Assembly (NCBI RefSeq): GCF_002259415.1
Contig: NZ_NPFY01000031.1
Coordinates: forward strand, 62,001 to 126,000
Direction of reading: 5' to 3'
From: Rhodococcus sp. 14-2470-1b
GTDB taxonomy: Bacteria > Actinomycetota > Actinomycetes > Mycobacteriales > Mycobacteriaceae
DNA length: 64,000 nt
The notes below the pieces were generated by a model. It did not search any database. It was not told where the DNA came from and saw only the letters and a program-made list of their open reading frames with translations. This document shows, piece by piece, positions 1-9,250 of this stretch (positions are counted from its first letter, which is position 1; every line of letters starts with the position of its first letter). The translations under genes and the position numbers were made by a program.

Positions 1-2091
1 AACGGCATCGAGGTCGTTCAGCCGCTCGATCCCGGTGGCAAGTTCACGTCGCTCGTGCCGCCGTACGAGGGCCTGATGGTGTTCGACGCCAACCCGGTCA
101 TCATCAAGGACTTGAAGGCGTCCGGTCGGTTGCTGCGTCACGAGACCATCGAGCACTCCTACCCGCACAGCTGGCGCAGCGGGCAGCCGCTGATCTACAT
201 GGCGGTTCCGTCGTGGTTCGTGGCAGTGACGAAGTTCCGTGATCGCATGGTGGAGCTCAACCAGGAGATCACCTGGGTGCCCGAGCACATCAAGGACGGG
301 CAGTTCGGCAAGTGGCTCGAGGGAGCACGCGACTGGAACATCAGTCGAAACCGATACTGGGGCAGCCCGATCCCGGTGTGGACATCCGATGATCCCGAGT
401 ACCCACGTATCGACGTGTACGGCAGCCGCGACGAGCTCGAGCGTGATTTCGGCGTGCGTCCGGACGACCTTCATCGTCCGTACATCGACGATCTGACGCG
501 TCCCAACCCGGACGATCCGTCGGGCAAGTCCACGATGCGGCGGGTTCCCGAGGTGCTCGATTGCTGGTTCGAATCCGGGTCGATGCCGTACGCGCAGGTG
601 CATTTCCCGTTCGAGAATGCAGAGTGGTTTTCCGGGGCGAGCGGGACGACGGGGGATGTCACAGCGCACAACCCGGGCGATTTCATCGTCGAGTACAACG
701 GTCAGACCCGTGGCTGGTTCTACACGCTGCACGTGCTCGCGACCGCGTTGTTCGACCGTCCTGCATTCAAGACCGTTGCGGCGCACGGCATCGTGCTGGG
801 CGACGACGGCCTGAAGATGAGCAAGTCCAAGGGCAACTACCCCGACGTCAAAGAGGTGTTCGATCGGGACGGCAGCGATGCGATGCGCTGGTTCCTGATG
901 TCGTCGCCGATCCTGCGGGGTGGAAACCTGATCGTCACCGAGCAGGGCATCCGTGAGGGCGTCCGCCAGGCGTTGTTGCCGATCTGGAACGCGTGGAGTT
1001 TCCTGCAGTTGTACGCAGGCAAGCCGGGTACCTGGCGAACGGATTCGCCGAATGTGCTGGACAGGTACGTCCTGGCCAAGCTGGCGGCGACTCGGGACGC
1101 GATCACCGATGCGCTCGAGGTCCACGACATCGCTGGTGCTTGCGACGAGCTGCGGACGTTCTGCGACGCGTTGACCAATTGGTATGTGCGACGGTCGCGT
1201 TCGCGGTTCTGGAGCGAGGACTCAGACGCGATCGACACGTTGCACACGGTGCTCGAGGTCGTGACGCGTCTTGCTGCGCCGCTGTTGCCGTTGGTCAGTG
1301 AAGTGGTGTGGCGCGGCTTGACCGGTGGGCGGTCGGTCCACCTCGCGGACTGGCCGGCGAAGGCCGAGTTGCCTGCCGATCCGGAGTTGGTCGGTTCGAT
1401 GGACGAGGTGCGTTCGGTGTGCGGCGCGGTACTCGGACTGCGGAAGGCCCAGAACCTTCGGGTGCGGTTGCCGCTCCCCGAGGTGACCGTCGCCGCCGAG
1501 GATGCGGAGCGACTGCGTCCGTACGCCGACATCATCGCCGACGAGGTCAACGTCAAGAAGGTCGACCTCACCGACGATGTTGCCGTGCACGGCAAGTTCG
1601 AACTGGTCGTGAACGCGCGTGCGGCGGGTCCACGGATCGGCAAGGACGTCCAGAAGGTCATCAAGGCCGTCAAGGCAGGGGAGTGGAGCGAGGATGCCAC
1701 GGGCGTGGTCAGTGCCGCGGGCATCGAACTGCTTCCGACGGAATACACCCGTAAGTTGGTTGCGGCCGAACCGGATTCCACTGCTGCTTTGCCGGGCAAC
1801 GCCGGTCTGGTCGTGCTCGATTCCAAGGTGACTGCAGAGCTGGAGGCCGAAGGGTGGGCGAAGGACCGTATCCGTGAACTCCAGGAGGCGCGACGTACGT
1901 TGGGCCTCGACGTGTCCGATCGCATCGACATCGTCATCGAGGTTCCGGCCGAACGCCGCGAATGGCTCGACACGCACCGCTCGTTGATCGCCGGCGAGGT
2001 TCTGGCGCTCAGCTTGGTCGACGGTGATCCGGGCGACGACGCCGTCGAGCTCGGGGAAGGTACCCGCGTATCGGTCACCCGTTCGCGATGA
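1..2091 (+). CDS. ileS: Isoleucine--tRNA ligase, 3' part (5' end outside window)
   Basis: Cytoplasmic class I aminoacyl-tRNA synthetase that charges tRNA-Ile. The frame is open from base 1, so about the first third of the protein is missing; 696 residues remain. The window holds the end of the editing/connective region, the second half of the catalytic core ([20 protein letters not shown] near 330-390) and the class I KMSKS signature at 814-828. An anticodon-binding helical domain and a long C-terminal extension follow, as in the large eukaryote-like IleS of mycobacteria. The stop overlaps the def start (ATGA at 2088-2091), so the two are translationally coupled. The identification is firm; only the start is unseen. 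Confidence 0.97.
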   Translation, partial: NGIEVVQPLDPGGKFTSLVPPYEGLMVFDANPVIIKDLKASGRLLRHETIEHSYPHSWRSGQPLIYMAVPSWFVAVTKFRDRMVELNQEITWVPEHIKDGQFGKWLEGARDWNISRNRYWGSPIPVWTSDDPEYPRIDVYGSRDELERDFGVRPDDLHRPYIDDLTRPNPDDPSGKSTMRRVPEVLDCWFESGSMPYAQVHFPFENAEWFSGASGTTGDVTAHNPGDFIVEYNGQTRGWFYTLHVLATALFDRPAFKTVAAHGIVLGDDGLKMSKSKGNYPDVKEVFDRDGSDAMRWFLMSSPILRGGNLIVTEQGIREGVRQALLPIWNAWSFLQLYAGKPGTWRTDSPNVLDRYVLAKLAATRDAITDALEVHDIAGACDELRTFCDALTNWYVRRSRSRFWSEDSDAIDTLHTVLEVVTRLAAPLLPLVSEVVWRGLTGGRSVHLADWPAKAELPADPELVGSMDEVRSVCGAVLGLRKAQNLRVRLPLPEVTVAAEDAERLRPYADIIADEVNVKKVDLTDDVAVHGKFELVVNARAAGPRIGKDVQKVIKAVKAGEWSEDATGVVSAAGIELLPTEYTRKLVAAEPDSTAALPGNAGLVVLDSKVTAELEAEGWAKDRIRELQEARRTLGLDVSDRIDIVIEVPAERREWLDTHRSLIAGEVLALSLVDGDPGDDAVELGEGTRVSVTRSR

Positions 2092-2747
2092 CCCGCGACG
2101 CGATGGAGGGTGCCGTTCGTGAGCTTCTGTCCGACGCGCGCGACGGCGTCCTTCCCATCGTCACGGTCGGTGATCCGGTGCTGCGCACAGTGGCGGCCGC
2201 GTTGACCGATCAGCTCGAGCCGCGCACGCTCGAATACCTCGTCGAGGTCATGCGGGCCACGATGCACGACGCGCCCGGTGTCGGTCTCGCTGCGCCGCAG
2301 ATCGGCGTCCCGCTGCGAATCGCGGTGATCGAGGACATGTACCCGGTGTCCGAGGAGGTCGCCACGCAGCGGGAGCGCACGCCGTTGCCGTTCCGAGTGA
2401 TTGTCAACCCGCGCTACGACGACATCGGGCCGGCTCGTCGAAGCTTCTACGAGGGATGCCTGAGCATGCCCGGTTACCAAGCGGTCGTCTCCCGGGCAGC
2501 GTCGGTTCGGCTTCGGTGCACCGACCTGCACGGTGCCGTGGTCGACGAGGAGTTCGGCGGATGGCCCGCGCGGATCGTGGCGCACGAGACCGATCATCTC
2601 GACGGGACGGTCTACATCGACAGGGCGGTGACTCGGTCGCTGTCGGCGAACGACGTGTATGCCGATCTGTGGGCCGATCCGACGCCCGGACGTGCGGCTG
2701 CAGGGCTCGGCTTCGACCTCGTTACCGGCCGAGGCGACGCATCGTGA
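2088..2747 (+). CDS. def: Peptide deformylase
   Basis: Removes the N-formyl group from nascent proteins at the ribosome exit; a metalloenzyme. All three family motifs are present: GVGLAAPQ (64-71), EGCLS (122-126, metal ligand C124) and HETDH (166-170, two His ligands and catalytic Glu). At 219 residues it is somewhat longer than the E. coli enzyme because of an N-terminal extension of about 20 residues and a C-terminal tail. The start overlaps the ileS stop by four bases, which fixes the start codon. Confidence 0.95.
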   Translation: MTRDAMEGAVRELLSDARDGVLPIVTVGDPVLRTVAAALTDQLEPRTLEYLVEVMRATMHDAPGVGLAAPQIGVPLRIAVIEDMYPVSEEVATQRERTPLPFRVIVNPRYDDIGPARRSFYEGCLSMPGYQAVVSRAASVRLRCTDLHGAVVDEEFGGWPARIVAHETDHLDGTVYIDRAVTRSLSANDVYADLWADPTPGRAAAGLGFDLVTGRGDAS

Positions 2748-2823
2748 CGTGTCTTCCGACCGTCGTGTCGGCAACTCGTGAGGCACGGACTGTGCTGTCT
2801 GCGTTCCGGAGTATCTTTCGGTC

Positions 2824-4164
2824 GTGACCGACGCTCGCAGCAGTAGGCGATGGGTGCTGCATCTCGACATGGACGCGTTCTTCGCGTCGGTCGAGCAGCT
2901 CACCCGGCCCACCTTGCGCGGACGCCCCGTGCTGGTCGGCGGAGCAGGCGGTCGCGGTGTCGTCGCCGGCTGCAGCTACGAAGCGCGTGTCTTCGGTGCC
3001 CGGTCCGCCATGCCGATGCATCAGGCTCGCAGATTGGTGGGCGGCGGCGCGATCGTACTGCCGCCGCGCGGTGCGCTCTACCAGAGCGTCAGTCGGACTG
3101 TGTTCGACGGTTTACGCACGAGGATGCCTGTCCTCGAGCAGTTGTCGATGGACGAGGCGTTCGGTGAACCCGTCGAACTTGTCGGCGCCACTGCGGCCGA
3201 GGTAGCGGAGTTCTGCGAAATGCTGCGGGCACTTGTCATGGAGCGGACTGGCCTCGTGGCGTCGTTGGGTGCCGGTTCCGGTAAGCAGATCGCCAAGATC
3301 GCGTCCGGCCTCGCGAAGCCGGACGGCGTGACTGTGGTCGCGCCGGCAGAACAAAGTGCTCTCATGGCCGCGTTGCCGGTGCGGAAATTATGGGGGATCG
3401 GGCCGGTCGCCGACGAGAAACTTCGCAAACTCGGAATCGACACGATCGGCAAGTTCGTCGCGACACCGGAGTCGGAAGTGGCGTCGATCCTCGGCGCGAC
3501 GGTGGGCCCGGGGTTGCACAAGCTGGCGCGAGGGATCGACGATCGAGCCGTGGCCGAGCGCGCCGAGGCGAAGCAGGTGAGCGCCGAGACGACGTTCGCA
3601 CACGATCTGGTGACAATGGCGCAACTGAGGTCTGCGGTGGAAAAGAGTGCGGAAGCGGCGCACCGGCGCCTGATGAAGGACGGGCGCGGCGCACGCACGG
3701 TGGTGCTGAAGCTGAGAAAATCGGACATGAGCATCGTGACCCGGTCCGCGACGTTGCCGTATGCGACCGTGGACAAGCAGACCATCGTCGCGACGGCTCA
3801 GCGTCAGGTGCTGGACCCGGTGGAACTCGGTCCGATCCGGCTGGTCGGTGTCGGCCTCGCCGGGCTGTCCACCGTGCAGCAAGGGTCGCTGTTTCCCGAA
3901 CTCGATCACGAACCGGAGGACACGTCCACGTCGCCCACGACTACGGGCGAAATTGTGCCTTCGGTAAGAGAACCGCAGCAGAGGTGGCATCCGGGCATGG
4001 ACGTGAGGCATCCTGAACACGGACACGGATGGGTGCAAGGGGCAGGCCACTCCGTGGTGACGGTTCGGTTCGAGACACGGTCCACCGGACCGGGTCGAGC
4101 CCGTACTTTCGCAGAGGGGGACGAGCAGCTCGTTGTGGCGGATCCACTTGACAGTTTGAAATGA
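2824..4164 (+). CDS. dinB: DNA polymerase IV (Y-family translesion polymerase)
   Basis: Error-prone lesion-bypass polymerase, 446 residues, GTG start. Catalytic carboxylates are visible: D15 in the LDMDAFF motif and D110/E111 in SMDEAF. The [14 protein letters not shown] block is also typical of the family. A clamp-binding motif QGSLF sits at 353-357, so it should bind the beta sliding clamp. A C-terminal extension of about 90 residues beyond the clamp motif has no recognised domain. It lies 76 bases after def in the same direction and is probably expressed on its own or by read-through. No LexA box was recognised upstream. Confidence 0.95.
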   Translation: MTDARSSRRWVLHLDMDAFFASVEQLTRPTLRGRPVLVGGAGGRGVVAGCSYEARVFGARSAMPMHQARRLVGGGAIVLPPRGALYQSVSRTVFDGLRTRMPVLEQLSMDEAFGEPVELVGATAAEVAEFCEMLRALVMERTGLVASLGAGSGKQIAKIASGLAKPDGVTVVAPAEQSALMAALPVRKLWGIGPVADEKLRKLGIDTIGKFVATPESEVASILGATVGPGLHKLARGIDDRAVAERAEAKQVSAETTFAHDLVTMAQLRSAVEKSAEAAHRRLMKDGRGARTVVLKLRKSDMSIVTRSATLPYATVDKQTIVATAQRQVLDPVELGPIRLVGVGLAGLSTVQQGSLFPELDHEPEDTSTSPTTTGEIVPSVREPQQRWHPGMDVRHPEHGHGWVQGAGHSVVTVRFETRSTGPGRARTFAEGDEQLVVADPLDSLK

Positions 4165-4318
4165 CAGTGACCCGTCCTGAAATGACGCTCTCGGCTACCG
4201 GCGAGTAGCGACGCTTCTTTCCGCCCGAGGCCTCCAATGGCATAGTGGAACAGCCGAGACCGGCCTCTATGTCCGGTTCACGTGAACGACTGAGCAGTAC
4301 AACCGAAGGGATAAGCAC

Positions 4319-4834
4319 TTGAAGCTCCGTAACACCCGAAAGGCCGTAGTCGCCGGCGTGGCGATCGCTGCGGCGCTGACGATGACCGCATGTAGCTCGG
4401 ACGACGGTGGCGACACGACGACCACGACGTCGGCCGCTTCGACGACGTCCTCGGCGTCGGCGGCACCGGAGGCATCGGGCGATTACCCACCTGTGCCCAC
4501 GGCTGAAGAGCTCAACGCCGAACTCGCTCGCGGTCTCGACCCGGCTGTCCCGGTCGAGGAGAAGGCCGCCCTCATCCAGGGCGCCGAGGAAGATCCGGGC
4601 CTCATCGAGCAGGTCGCGGCCGCTGCTGTGCAGAACGGCGCCACCGTCGAGATCACCAGTGTCGACGACCTCGGCGACGGCACTCTGAACACGGGCGCGA
4701 CCTTGACCATCAACGGTCAGGCGAACCCGGGCAACTTCATCTTCGTTGCCGAGGACGGCGCATGGAAGCTGTCCAAGGAGAACGCATGTGGTCTCGTCCA
4801 GCTGGCGCAGCTGTCCTCGCCTGCGTGCGCGTAG
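4319..4834 (+). CDS. Secreted lipoprotein, Mtb12-like low-molecular-weight antigen family
   Basis: 171 residues from a TTG start with a good Shine-Dalgarno (GAAGGG, 4305-4310) eight bases upstream. The signal peptide ends in a lipobox with C25 (TMTAC), so the protein is probably lipidated by Lgt and cut by LspA. A Thr/Ser/Ala-rich linker follows, then a compact domain (about 60-171) ending with two Cys that may form a disulfide. The domain resembles the mycobacterial MTB12/CFP-2 family; this is recognition by eye, not a search. Function unknown. It faces the next lipoprotein gene across a shared terminator. Confidence 0.8.
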   Translation: MKLRNTRKAVVAGVAIAAALTMTACSSDDGGDTTTTTSAASTTSSASAAPEASGDYPPVPTAEELNAELARGLDPAVPVEEKAALIQGAEEDPGLIEQVAAAAVQNGATVEITSVDDLGDGTLNTGATLTINGQANPGNFIFVAEDGAWKLSKENACGLVQLAQLSSPACA

Positions 4835-4875
4835 TCACCTAGCTTTACGCAGTATCTCGAAGCCGCAGTATCTCT

Positions 4876-4917
4876 AAGCCGGTGCCGTGCTCCTCGTTCG
4901 GAGTGCGGCACCGGCTT
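4876..4917. terminator. Strong bidirectional hairpin terminator
   Basis: A perfect 12-base stem (AAGCCGGTGCCG / CGGCACCGGCTT). The inner CTCC/GGAG bases can pair as well, leaving a small loop. It lies between two convergent lipoprotein genes, ends in TTT on the + strand and starts with AA (TT on the other strand). It can therefore stop transcription from both sides. Confidence 0.85.
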
Positions 4918-4936
4918 TCGTGTGCTTCCGTCACGG

Positions 4937-5731
4937 TCAGGACCCGAGGTCACCGCGGATTCGCTCAGCCGCTGTTTCGGCGAGTGCGGTGAACGATGCC
5001 GCGTCGACGCCTTCCTGGCTGGTGACGGACAGTTGGAACACGGTGTGGTCGACGACGGAGATCACGACGTCGGACACCAGCGTGAACCCTTCGCTGGTGG
5101 TCGCGAGCCGAAACGACGTCGAGGCGTCACCCACCGGGGATTGATCACGAGCCGACAGCGAGAAGTCGACGTCGATCCCGTCGGCGTCCGTGCCCGAGTA
5201 CTCGGTGCAGCCGACGAGCGTGTTCTGCACGGTGCGGAACGCCTCTCCAGCGCCTCCGACACCGTCCTCGCCGCCTGCGTAACTGGCGGCGTCCTCGTCG
5301 ATGGACGAGAAATTCGGTCCCGAGTAGCGGACGTCCGCCATTGCCGATGCGCCCGCCGACTGCATCCCCACAGCCGCGAGAACGTCGGCGCACTCCTGCG
5401 GTTCAGTGCTAGACCGATCAGGCGAGTCGTACTCCGGAGCCGGGTCCAGCCCGAGATCACGCACCGGATCCGGCACCACCGCATACCCGTCGGGAAGGTC
5501 GCTGGGCGTCAGCATGCGGGCTTGCAGATCTGCGGAGTCGGTGATGACGGACCCGGAGAGGACGTCAGGGCCGTCGACGACCGTGACCGGAGCAGCCGGG
5601 GGCGAGTCGGTGCCGGCATCGATGGTGGCGGCGTCGTCCGTTCCACCGCACGCGCCGAGGATCAGAAGTGCCCCCGCGCACAGCGCTGCGCTAAGCACCG
5701 ATTTCGCTGCGGACCTCACTCCGAAGCCCAT
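4937..5731 (-). CDS. Lipoprotein of unknown function
   Basis: 264 residues. A signal peptide ends in lipobox LGAC with C28, followed by an Asp/Ala/Pro-rich linker and a soluble extracytoplasmic domain with two further Cys (QEC and VGC) that could pair. The organisation resembles actinobacterial PknH-type sensor-domain lipoproteins, but the similarity is too weak to name a family. The first 16 bases overlap the 3' end of the upstream lipoprotein gene, so the two are co-transcribed and probably coupled. Confidence 0.8.
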   Translation of the reverse strand: MGFGVRSAAKSVLSAALCAGALLILGACGGTDDAATIDAGTDSPPAAPVTVVDGPDVLSGSVITDSADLQARMLTPSDLPDGYAVVPDPVRDLGLDPAPEYDSPDRSSTEPQECADVLAAVGMQSAGASAMADVRYSGPNFSSIDEDAASYAGGEDGVGGAGEAFRTVQNTLVGCTEYSGTDADGIDVDFSLSARDQSPVGDASTSFRLATTSEGFTLVSDVVISVVDHTVFQLSVTSQEGVDAASFTALAETAAERIRGDLGS

Positions 5732-6648
5732 TCCAGGGTGTCACTGATGTCCTGACGCAGGACCGTCGTCCCGTCGGTGTCGCTGTACTGCTGACTGCCA
5801 CCGACGGTCACCTCACCGGAGACCGGGAGCGGTTTCGTCAGGTCGATTCGCAGACTGCCGGTGCCGGACATCGTGTAGCTGTCGATCGCGAGTTGGCCGG
5901 CGTCGTCGGGAAGTTCCAGAGTCGTGGACTCCGGCGTCTGGTCGATACGCAGATCGATCGTCAGGACGTCGCCGTCCCTCGCACGGAGAGTCGCGGTGGT
6001 CGTCTGGTTGAGTGTCAGACCACTGATGACCTGCTGCTGAGCCGTCCAGACAGCGCCGATTCCCAGATCGTCCTCGGGGAAGGAAATCGACCGGTACACC
6101 GCCTGATTCAACGCCTGTTCGATCGCCGCCCGTGCCGCATCCTGTGCTGCGTCCGCGGGCGTGATGGACAGCGCGGTGACGGCCCCGCCGTCGGCCACGG
6201 TCAATCCGGCACCCGAACCGTCGGCCGCGGCGAGATCATCGGTCAGACGCTGATCTGCGGACGTCGCGACCCCGACCGTGAGATCGACCTCGTTGCCGCG
6301 TGGCTCCGCGGCTCGTGCTGTCAGCGGGATGGTCAGGTTCGGCGTCGAGAAATCCTGCACGGCCTGGTCGTCGATCTGCTGCGTGACGGTCGACCGCGTC
6401 GTCAGCTGGACCGACTGTTCGCCGGAGATGTTTCGCGTCATCGCGGCCCGGGGCTCGGCCCCGGCGTCGACGAGGGTAGTTGTGACCGGAGTCACCGGCA
6501 GCGACACACTCGACGTGGTGGCGGAGGTGTCCGTCGCCGACGGTGCCTCGTCGTCGGACGACCCGCACCCCGCCCACAGAGTGGTGGCGGCGACGGCCAC
6601 GGCGAGAACTCGGATACGTCGAATCGGGTTTCGGGAAGGCGAGATCAC
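5716..6648 (-). CDS. Lipoprotein of unknown function (DUF6263-like)
   Basis: 310 residues from a GTG start. The signal peptide ends in lipobox WAGC with C28, then an Ala/Ser/Thr-rich linker. The mature domain is beta-rich with repeated Thr/Val-rich strands and a conserved-looking end ([11 protein letters not shown]). It resembles DUF6263-type actinobacterial lipoproteins; this is a low-certainty family guess. It is first in a two-gene lipoprotein operon and divergent from lspA, the gene for the peptidase that would process it. Confidence 0.8.
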   Translation of the reverse strand: MISPSRNPIRRIRVLAVAVAATTLWAGCGSSDDEAPSATDTSATTSSVSLPVTPVTTTLVDAGAEPRAAMTRNISGEQSVQLTTRSTVTQQIDDQAVQDFSTPNLTIPLTARAAEPRGNEVDLTVGVATSADQRLTDDLAAADGSGAGLTVADGGAVTALSITPADAAQDAARAAIEQALNQAVYRSISFPEDDLGIGAVWTAQQQVISGLTLNQTTTATLRARDGDVLTIDLRIDQTPESTTLELPDDAGQLAIDSYTMSGTGSLRIDLTKPLPVSGEVTVGGSQQYSDTDGTTVLRQDISDTLEWASE

Positions 6649-6784
6649 GGGACCAGGCTACGGACACACTCCGTCCACTTCACCGGACACCGTCAGCGAA
6701 GCTGTGCGCGTGCGGTCCGCCCTCGGACCTCTCGGTGTCGATCCGGGATTCGGCGGTGCCGGGGCGATGCGACATGATAGGGGG

Positions 6785-7441
6785 GTGAGTGACGACCGCC
6801 CGACCGATTCGACGAGCTCCGACCCGAACCGAGACCGGGAGACCGGACCGGACGACACAGTGGTGTCCGGTACCGATGTCGATCCTGCCGCGGGCGCTGC
6901 ACCGAAGCGGTTGCGCACCACGATGCTGGTCCTGATCGCCGTTGTCGTCCTCGCCTTCGACCTGGTCACCAAGATCGCGGCCGTGCACTGGATCAAGCCA
7001 GGTAACCCGGTGGAGATCATCGGCGATGTCGTGACACTTCGAATGGTGCGCAACCCCGGCGCAGCGTTCTCGATGGCCACCGGTATGACGTGGCTTCTGA
7101 CGATCGTCGCGGTATGCGTCGTCATCGGTGTGATCCGGATCGGCCGCACCCTTCGCTCGCCGTGGTGGGCTCTCGGCCTCGGGCTCGTGCTCGGCGGGGC
7201 TCTCGGAAATCTCATCGATCGGTTCTTTCGATCGCCCGGACCGCTGCAGGGACACGTCGTCGATTTCGTGTCCATCGGATGGTGGCCCGTGTTCAACGTC
7301 GCGGACTCGTCCATCGTCTGTGGGGCGATCCTGCTGGTCGCCCTGAGCCTGTTCGGATTCGAACCGAACGGTGAGCGGGTGGCCACATCGAAGAAGAAGG
7401 CCCAAGCGAGTACCGACGCGGGAACGGCAGGACAGCAATGA
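6785..7441 (+). CDS. lspA: Lipoprotein signal peptidase (signal peptidase II)
   Basis: Polytopic membrane aspartyl protease that cleaves diacylglyceryl-modified prolipoproteins before the lipid-bearing Cys. Four membrane segments follow a hydrophilic N-terminal region of about 45 residues, typical of actinobacteria. Catalytic aspartates are D145 (GNLIDRFF) and D174 (FNVADSS), counted from the GTG at 6785. An ATG at 6767 (MRHDRG) is a possible alternative because the GGGGG run directly abuts the GTG. The open frame runs back to about 6278, but that part lies antisense over a lipoprotein gene and is not LspA-like. The stop overlaps the next gene (ATGA). Confidence 0.93.
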   Translation: MSDDRPTDSTSSDPNRDRETGPDDTVVSGTDVDPAAGAAPKRLRTTMLVLIAVVVLAFDLVTKIAAVHWIKPGNPVEIIGDVVTLRMVRNPGAAFSMATGMTWLLTIVAVCVVIGVIRIGRTLRSPWWALGLGLVLGGALGNLIDRFFRSPGPLQGHVVDFVSIGWWPVFNVADSSIVCGAILLVALSLFGFEPNGERVATSKKKAQASTDAGTAGQQ

Positions 7442-8364
7442 GGGAATCGCGTTCCATGCCGATTCCCGACGGCTTGGACGGCATGCGGGTCGATGCGGGT
7501 GTCTCGCGTCTGCTGGGTCTGTCCCGGACGGTCGCGGCGACTCTCGCCGAGGAAGGGTCCGTCTCCGTCGACGGTTCGGCCATGGGGAAGTCGGATCGGT
7601 TGTCGGCGGGTGCGTACTTGGAGGTGCTGCTTCCCGAACCTGCTCGCGCGTTGACCATCGAAGCGGAGCCGGTCGAGGGCATGGAGATTCTCTATGCGGA
7701 CGACGACATCGTCGCGGTCGACAAGCCGGTCGGGGTCGCGGCGCACGCGAGCGTTGGATGGACGGGGCCAACGGTGATCGGTGGGCTTGCCGCAGCGGGT
7801 TTCCGGATTTCCACGTCCGGTGCGCACGAGCGGCAGGGCATCGTGCACCGGCTCGATGTCGGGACGTCGGGCGTGATGGTCGTCGCCACGAGCGAGCGTG
7901 CCTACACGGTGCTGAAGCGGGCGTTCAAGCAGCGCACGATCGAGAAGCGTTATCACGCGCTCGTGCAGGGCCACCCGGATCCGAGCAGTGGCACCATCGA
8001 CGCACCGATCGGTAGGCACGGTAGCAACGACTGGAAGTTCGCAGTGCGAGCCGACGGCAAAGCGAGCATCACGCACTACGACACCATCGAGGCGTTCCAA
8101 GCGGCGAGCTTGCTCGACGTTCACCTCGAGACCGGTCGGACTCATCAGATTCGCGTTCATTTCTCCGCGTTGCGGCACCCGTGTTGCGGTGACCTCACCT
8201 ATGGCGCCGACCCGAAGCTCGCCGATCGTCTCGGCCTGGAACGTCAATGGCTGCACGCGAAAACACTCGGATTCGCGCATCCGTCGGACGGCCGGTGGAT
8301 CGAGATCGAGAGCAAGTATCCGGCCGACCTCGAGCACGCACTCGAGGTGCTGCGCGCGGCATGA
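7438..8364 (+). CDS. RluA/RluD-family RNA pseudouridine synthase
   Basis: 308 residues: an N-terminal S4-like RNA-binding domain (about 15-75) and a pseudouridine synthase domain with catalytic D140 in the HRLDVGTSG motif. The C-terminal [12 protein letters not shown] block completes the RluA signature. It converts uridines to pseudouridine, most likely in 23S rRNA; which site cannot be told from sequence. The lspA-rlu pairing is conserved widely in bacteria. It is coupled to both neighbours by four-base overlaps. Confidence 0.93.
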   Translation: MRESRSMPIPDGLDGMRVDAGVSRLLGLSRTVAATLAEEGSVSVDGSAMGKSDRLSAGAYLEVLLPEPARALTIEAEPVEGMEILYADDDIVAVDKPVGVAAHASVGWTGPTVIGGLAAAGFRISTSGAHERQGIVHRLDVGTSGVMVVATSERAYTVLKRAFKQRTIEKRYHALVQGHPDPSSGTIDAPIGRHGSNDWKFAVRADGKASITHYDTIEAFQAASLLDVHLETGRTHQIRVHFSALRHPCCGDLTYGADPKLADRLGLERQWLHAKTLGFAHPSDGRWIEIESKYPADLEHALEVLRAA

Positions 8365-9047
8365 CTCGGATGTCGGGTGCGGCCCCGGCCGCGGCGTCAG
8401 CCCTGGCAGCGGTGGTTCTGCTGTTCGCCGTCGGCATCGCGAATCCGGTGCCCCGGCCGGGTGTGAACACCGACACCCTCGGCCCGGACACCGGAGAAGC
8501 AGTGGCCGAGTACGTGGCGCGGGCAGAGGAGTCGCTCGCGGTGGACTCGACCGACCCGGACTCGGCTGGAAGCGATTCCGAGATGCACTGGGCGCTGGTG
8601 TCGTTCGACGCCGAGGTTTCGCCCGCTCGTGCGTACGACGCGGCGCGGAACGTACGGATCGCGCAGGTTCTGCTCCGAGTTCCGATCGAGCGCGTCCAGA
8701 CCCAGGTGATCACCGTCGGAGTGCCGGGAACCGAGGCGTCGGTCCTGGGGTCGGCGGCCGTGGCGGGATCGAGGCTTCATGGTTCGACCGGGCAGTGGGA
8801 TCGCCAAGCACAGATCGATGCGGTGTCCTCCGCACGCCTGGTCGAGGGGTGCGAGTGTGTCGTCGGCCTGATAGTCCGCGGCTCCGGCGGGCAACTCAGG
8901 ACTGTGGACACCGGCAATGGGGTTCGGGCGGTGGAAGCCTTGCCCCCGGACGCGATCGCGGGCCGATTCGCCGTGCGCGCTCTCCTTCCTGACTACGTGG
9001 ACGTCGTCGGGCCGCTGCCGGACGACGGGCCCGTTCCTGCTCCGTGA
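8361..9047 (+). CDS. Secreted or membrane-anchored protein of unknown function
   Basis: 228 residues from the ATG that overlaps the stop of the pseudouridine synthase gene; a longer open frame begins at 8247 but lies inside that gene. One hydrophobic segment (about residues 8-28) is followed by an extracytoplasmic domain of mixed alpha/beta character with a CEC motif (EGCECVVGL). No lipobox was seen. I do not recognise a family. Its coupling to lspA-rlu suggests co-expression but not a role. Confidence 0.7.
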   Translation: MTRMSGAAPAAASALAAVVLLFAVGIANPVPRPGVNTDTLGPDTGEAVAEYVARAEESLAVDSTDPDSAGSDSEMHWALVSFDAEVSPARAYDAARNVRIAQVLLRVPIERVQTQVITVGVPGTEASVLGSAAVAGSRLHGSTGQWDRQAQIDAVSSARLVEGCECVVGLIVRGSGGQLRTVDTGNGVRAVEALPPDAIAGRFAVRALLPDYVDVVGPLPDDGPVPAP

Positions 9048-9167
9048 ACCAAGCCCGTTCGGCTGCAGGGACAGGTGCGGTGACACCGTCGCAGCGTCGG
9101 GCCTGGGCCGACACGCGCGGGGGTCGGACACACCGAGAGCCAGGAATGCTCTGTCGGTTCGAGCGCT

Positions 9168-9173
9168 TAGAAT
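9168..9173 (+). promoter_or_regulatory. Candidate -10 element upstream of dnaE1
   Basis: TAGAAT about 80 bases before the dnaE1 start, within the 203-base gap after the secreted unknown. No good -35 hexamer is visible, which is common in actinobacterial promoters. The ribosome site is AGGAG at 9238-9242, eight bases before the GTG. Confidence 0.35.
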
Positions 9174-9250
9174 CAGGTGCACTTCGCGCGCGGACATCTC
9201 GGCCCGTACGACCCGGCTCGATCTAGCTCGACCCAGTAGGAGACATCTTC

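Noticed and set aside
566..576. tRNA T-arm-like sequence GGTTCGAATCC
   Set aside because: It lies inside ileS in frame, and no acceptor or anticodon stem surrounds it.
837..2912. 691-residue open frame on the - strand over ileS and def
   Set aside because: It covers two certain genes in antisense, has no family motif and shows the Arg/Ser/Pro-rich composition of a high-GC shadow frame.
6278..6784. N-terminal extension of lspA
   Set aside because: The extra 169 residues are antisense to a lipoprotein gene and unlike any LspA N-terminus.
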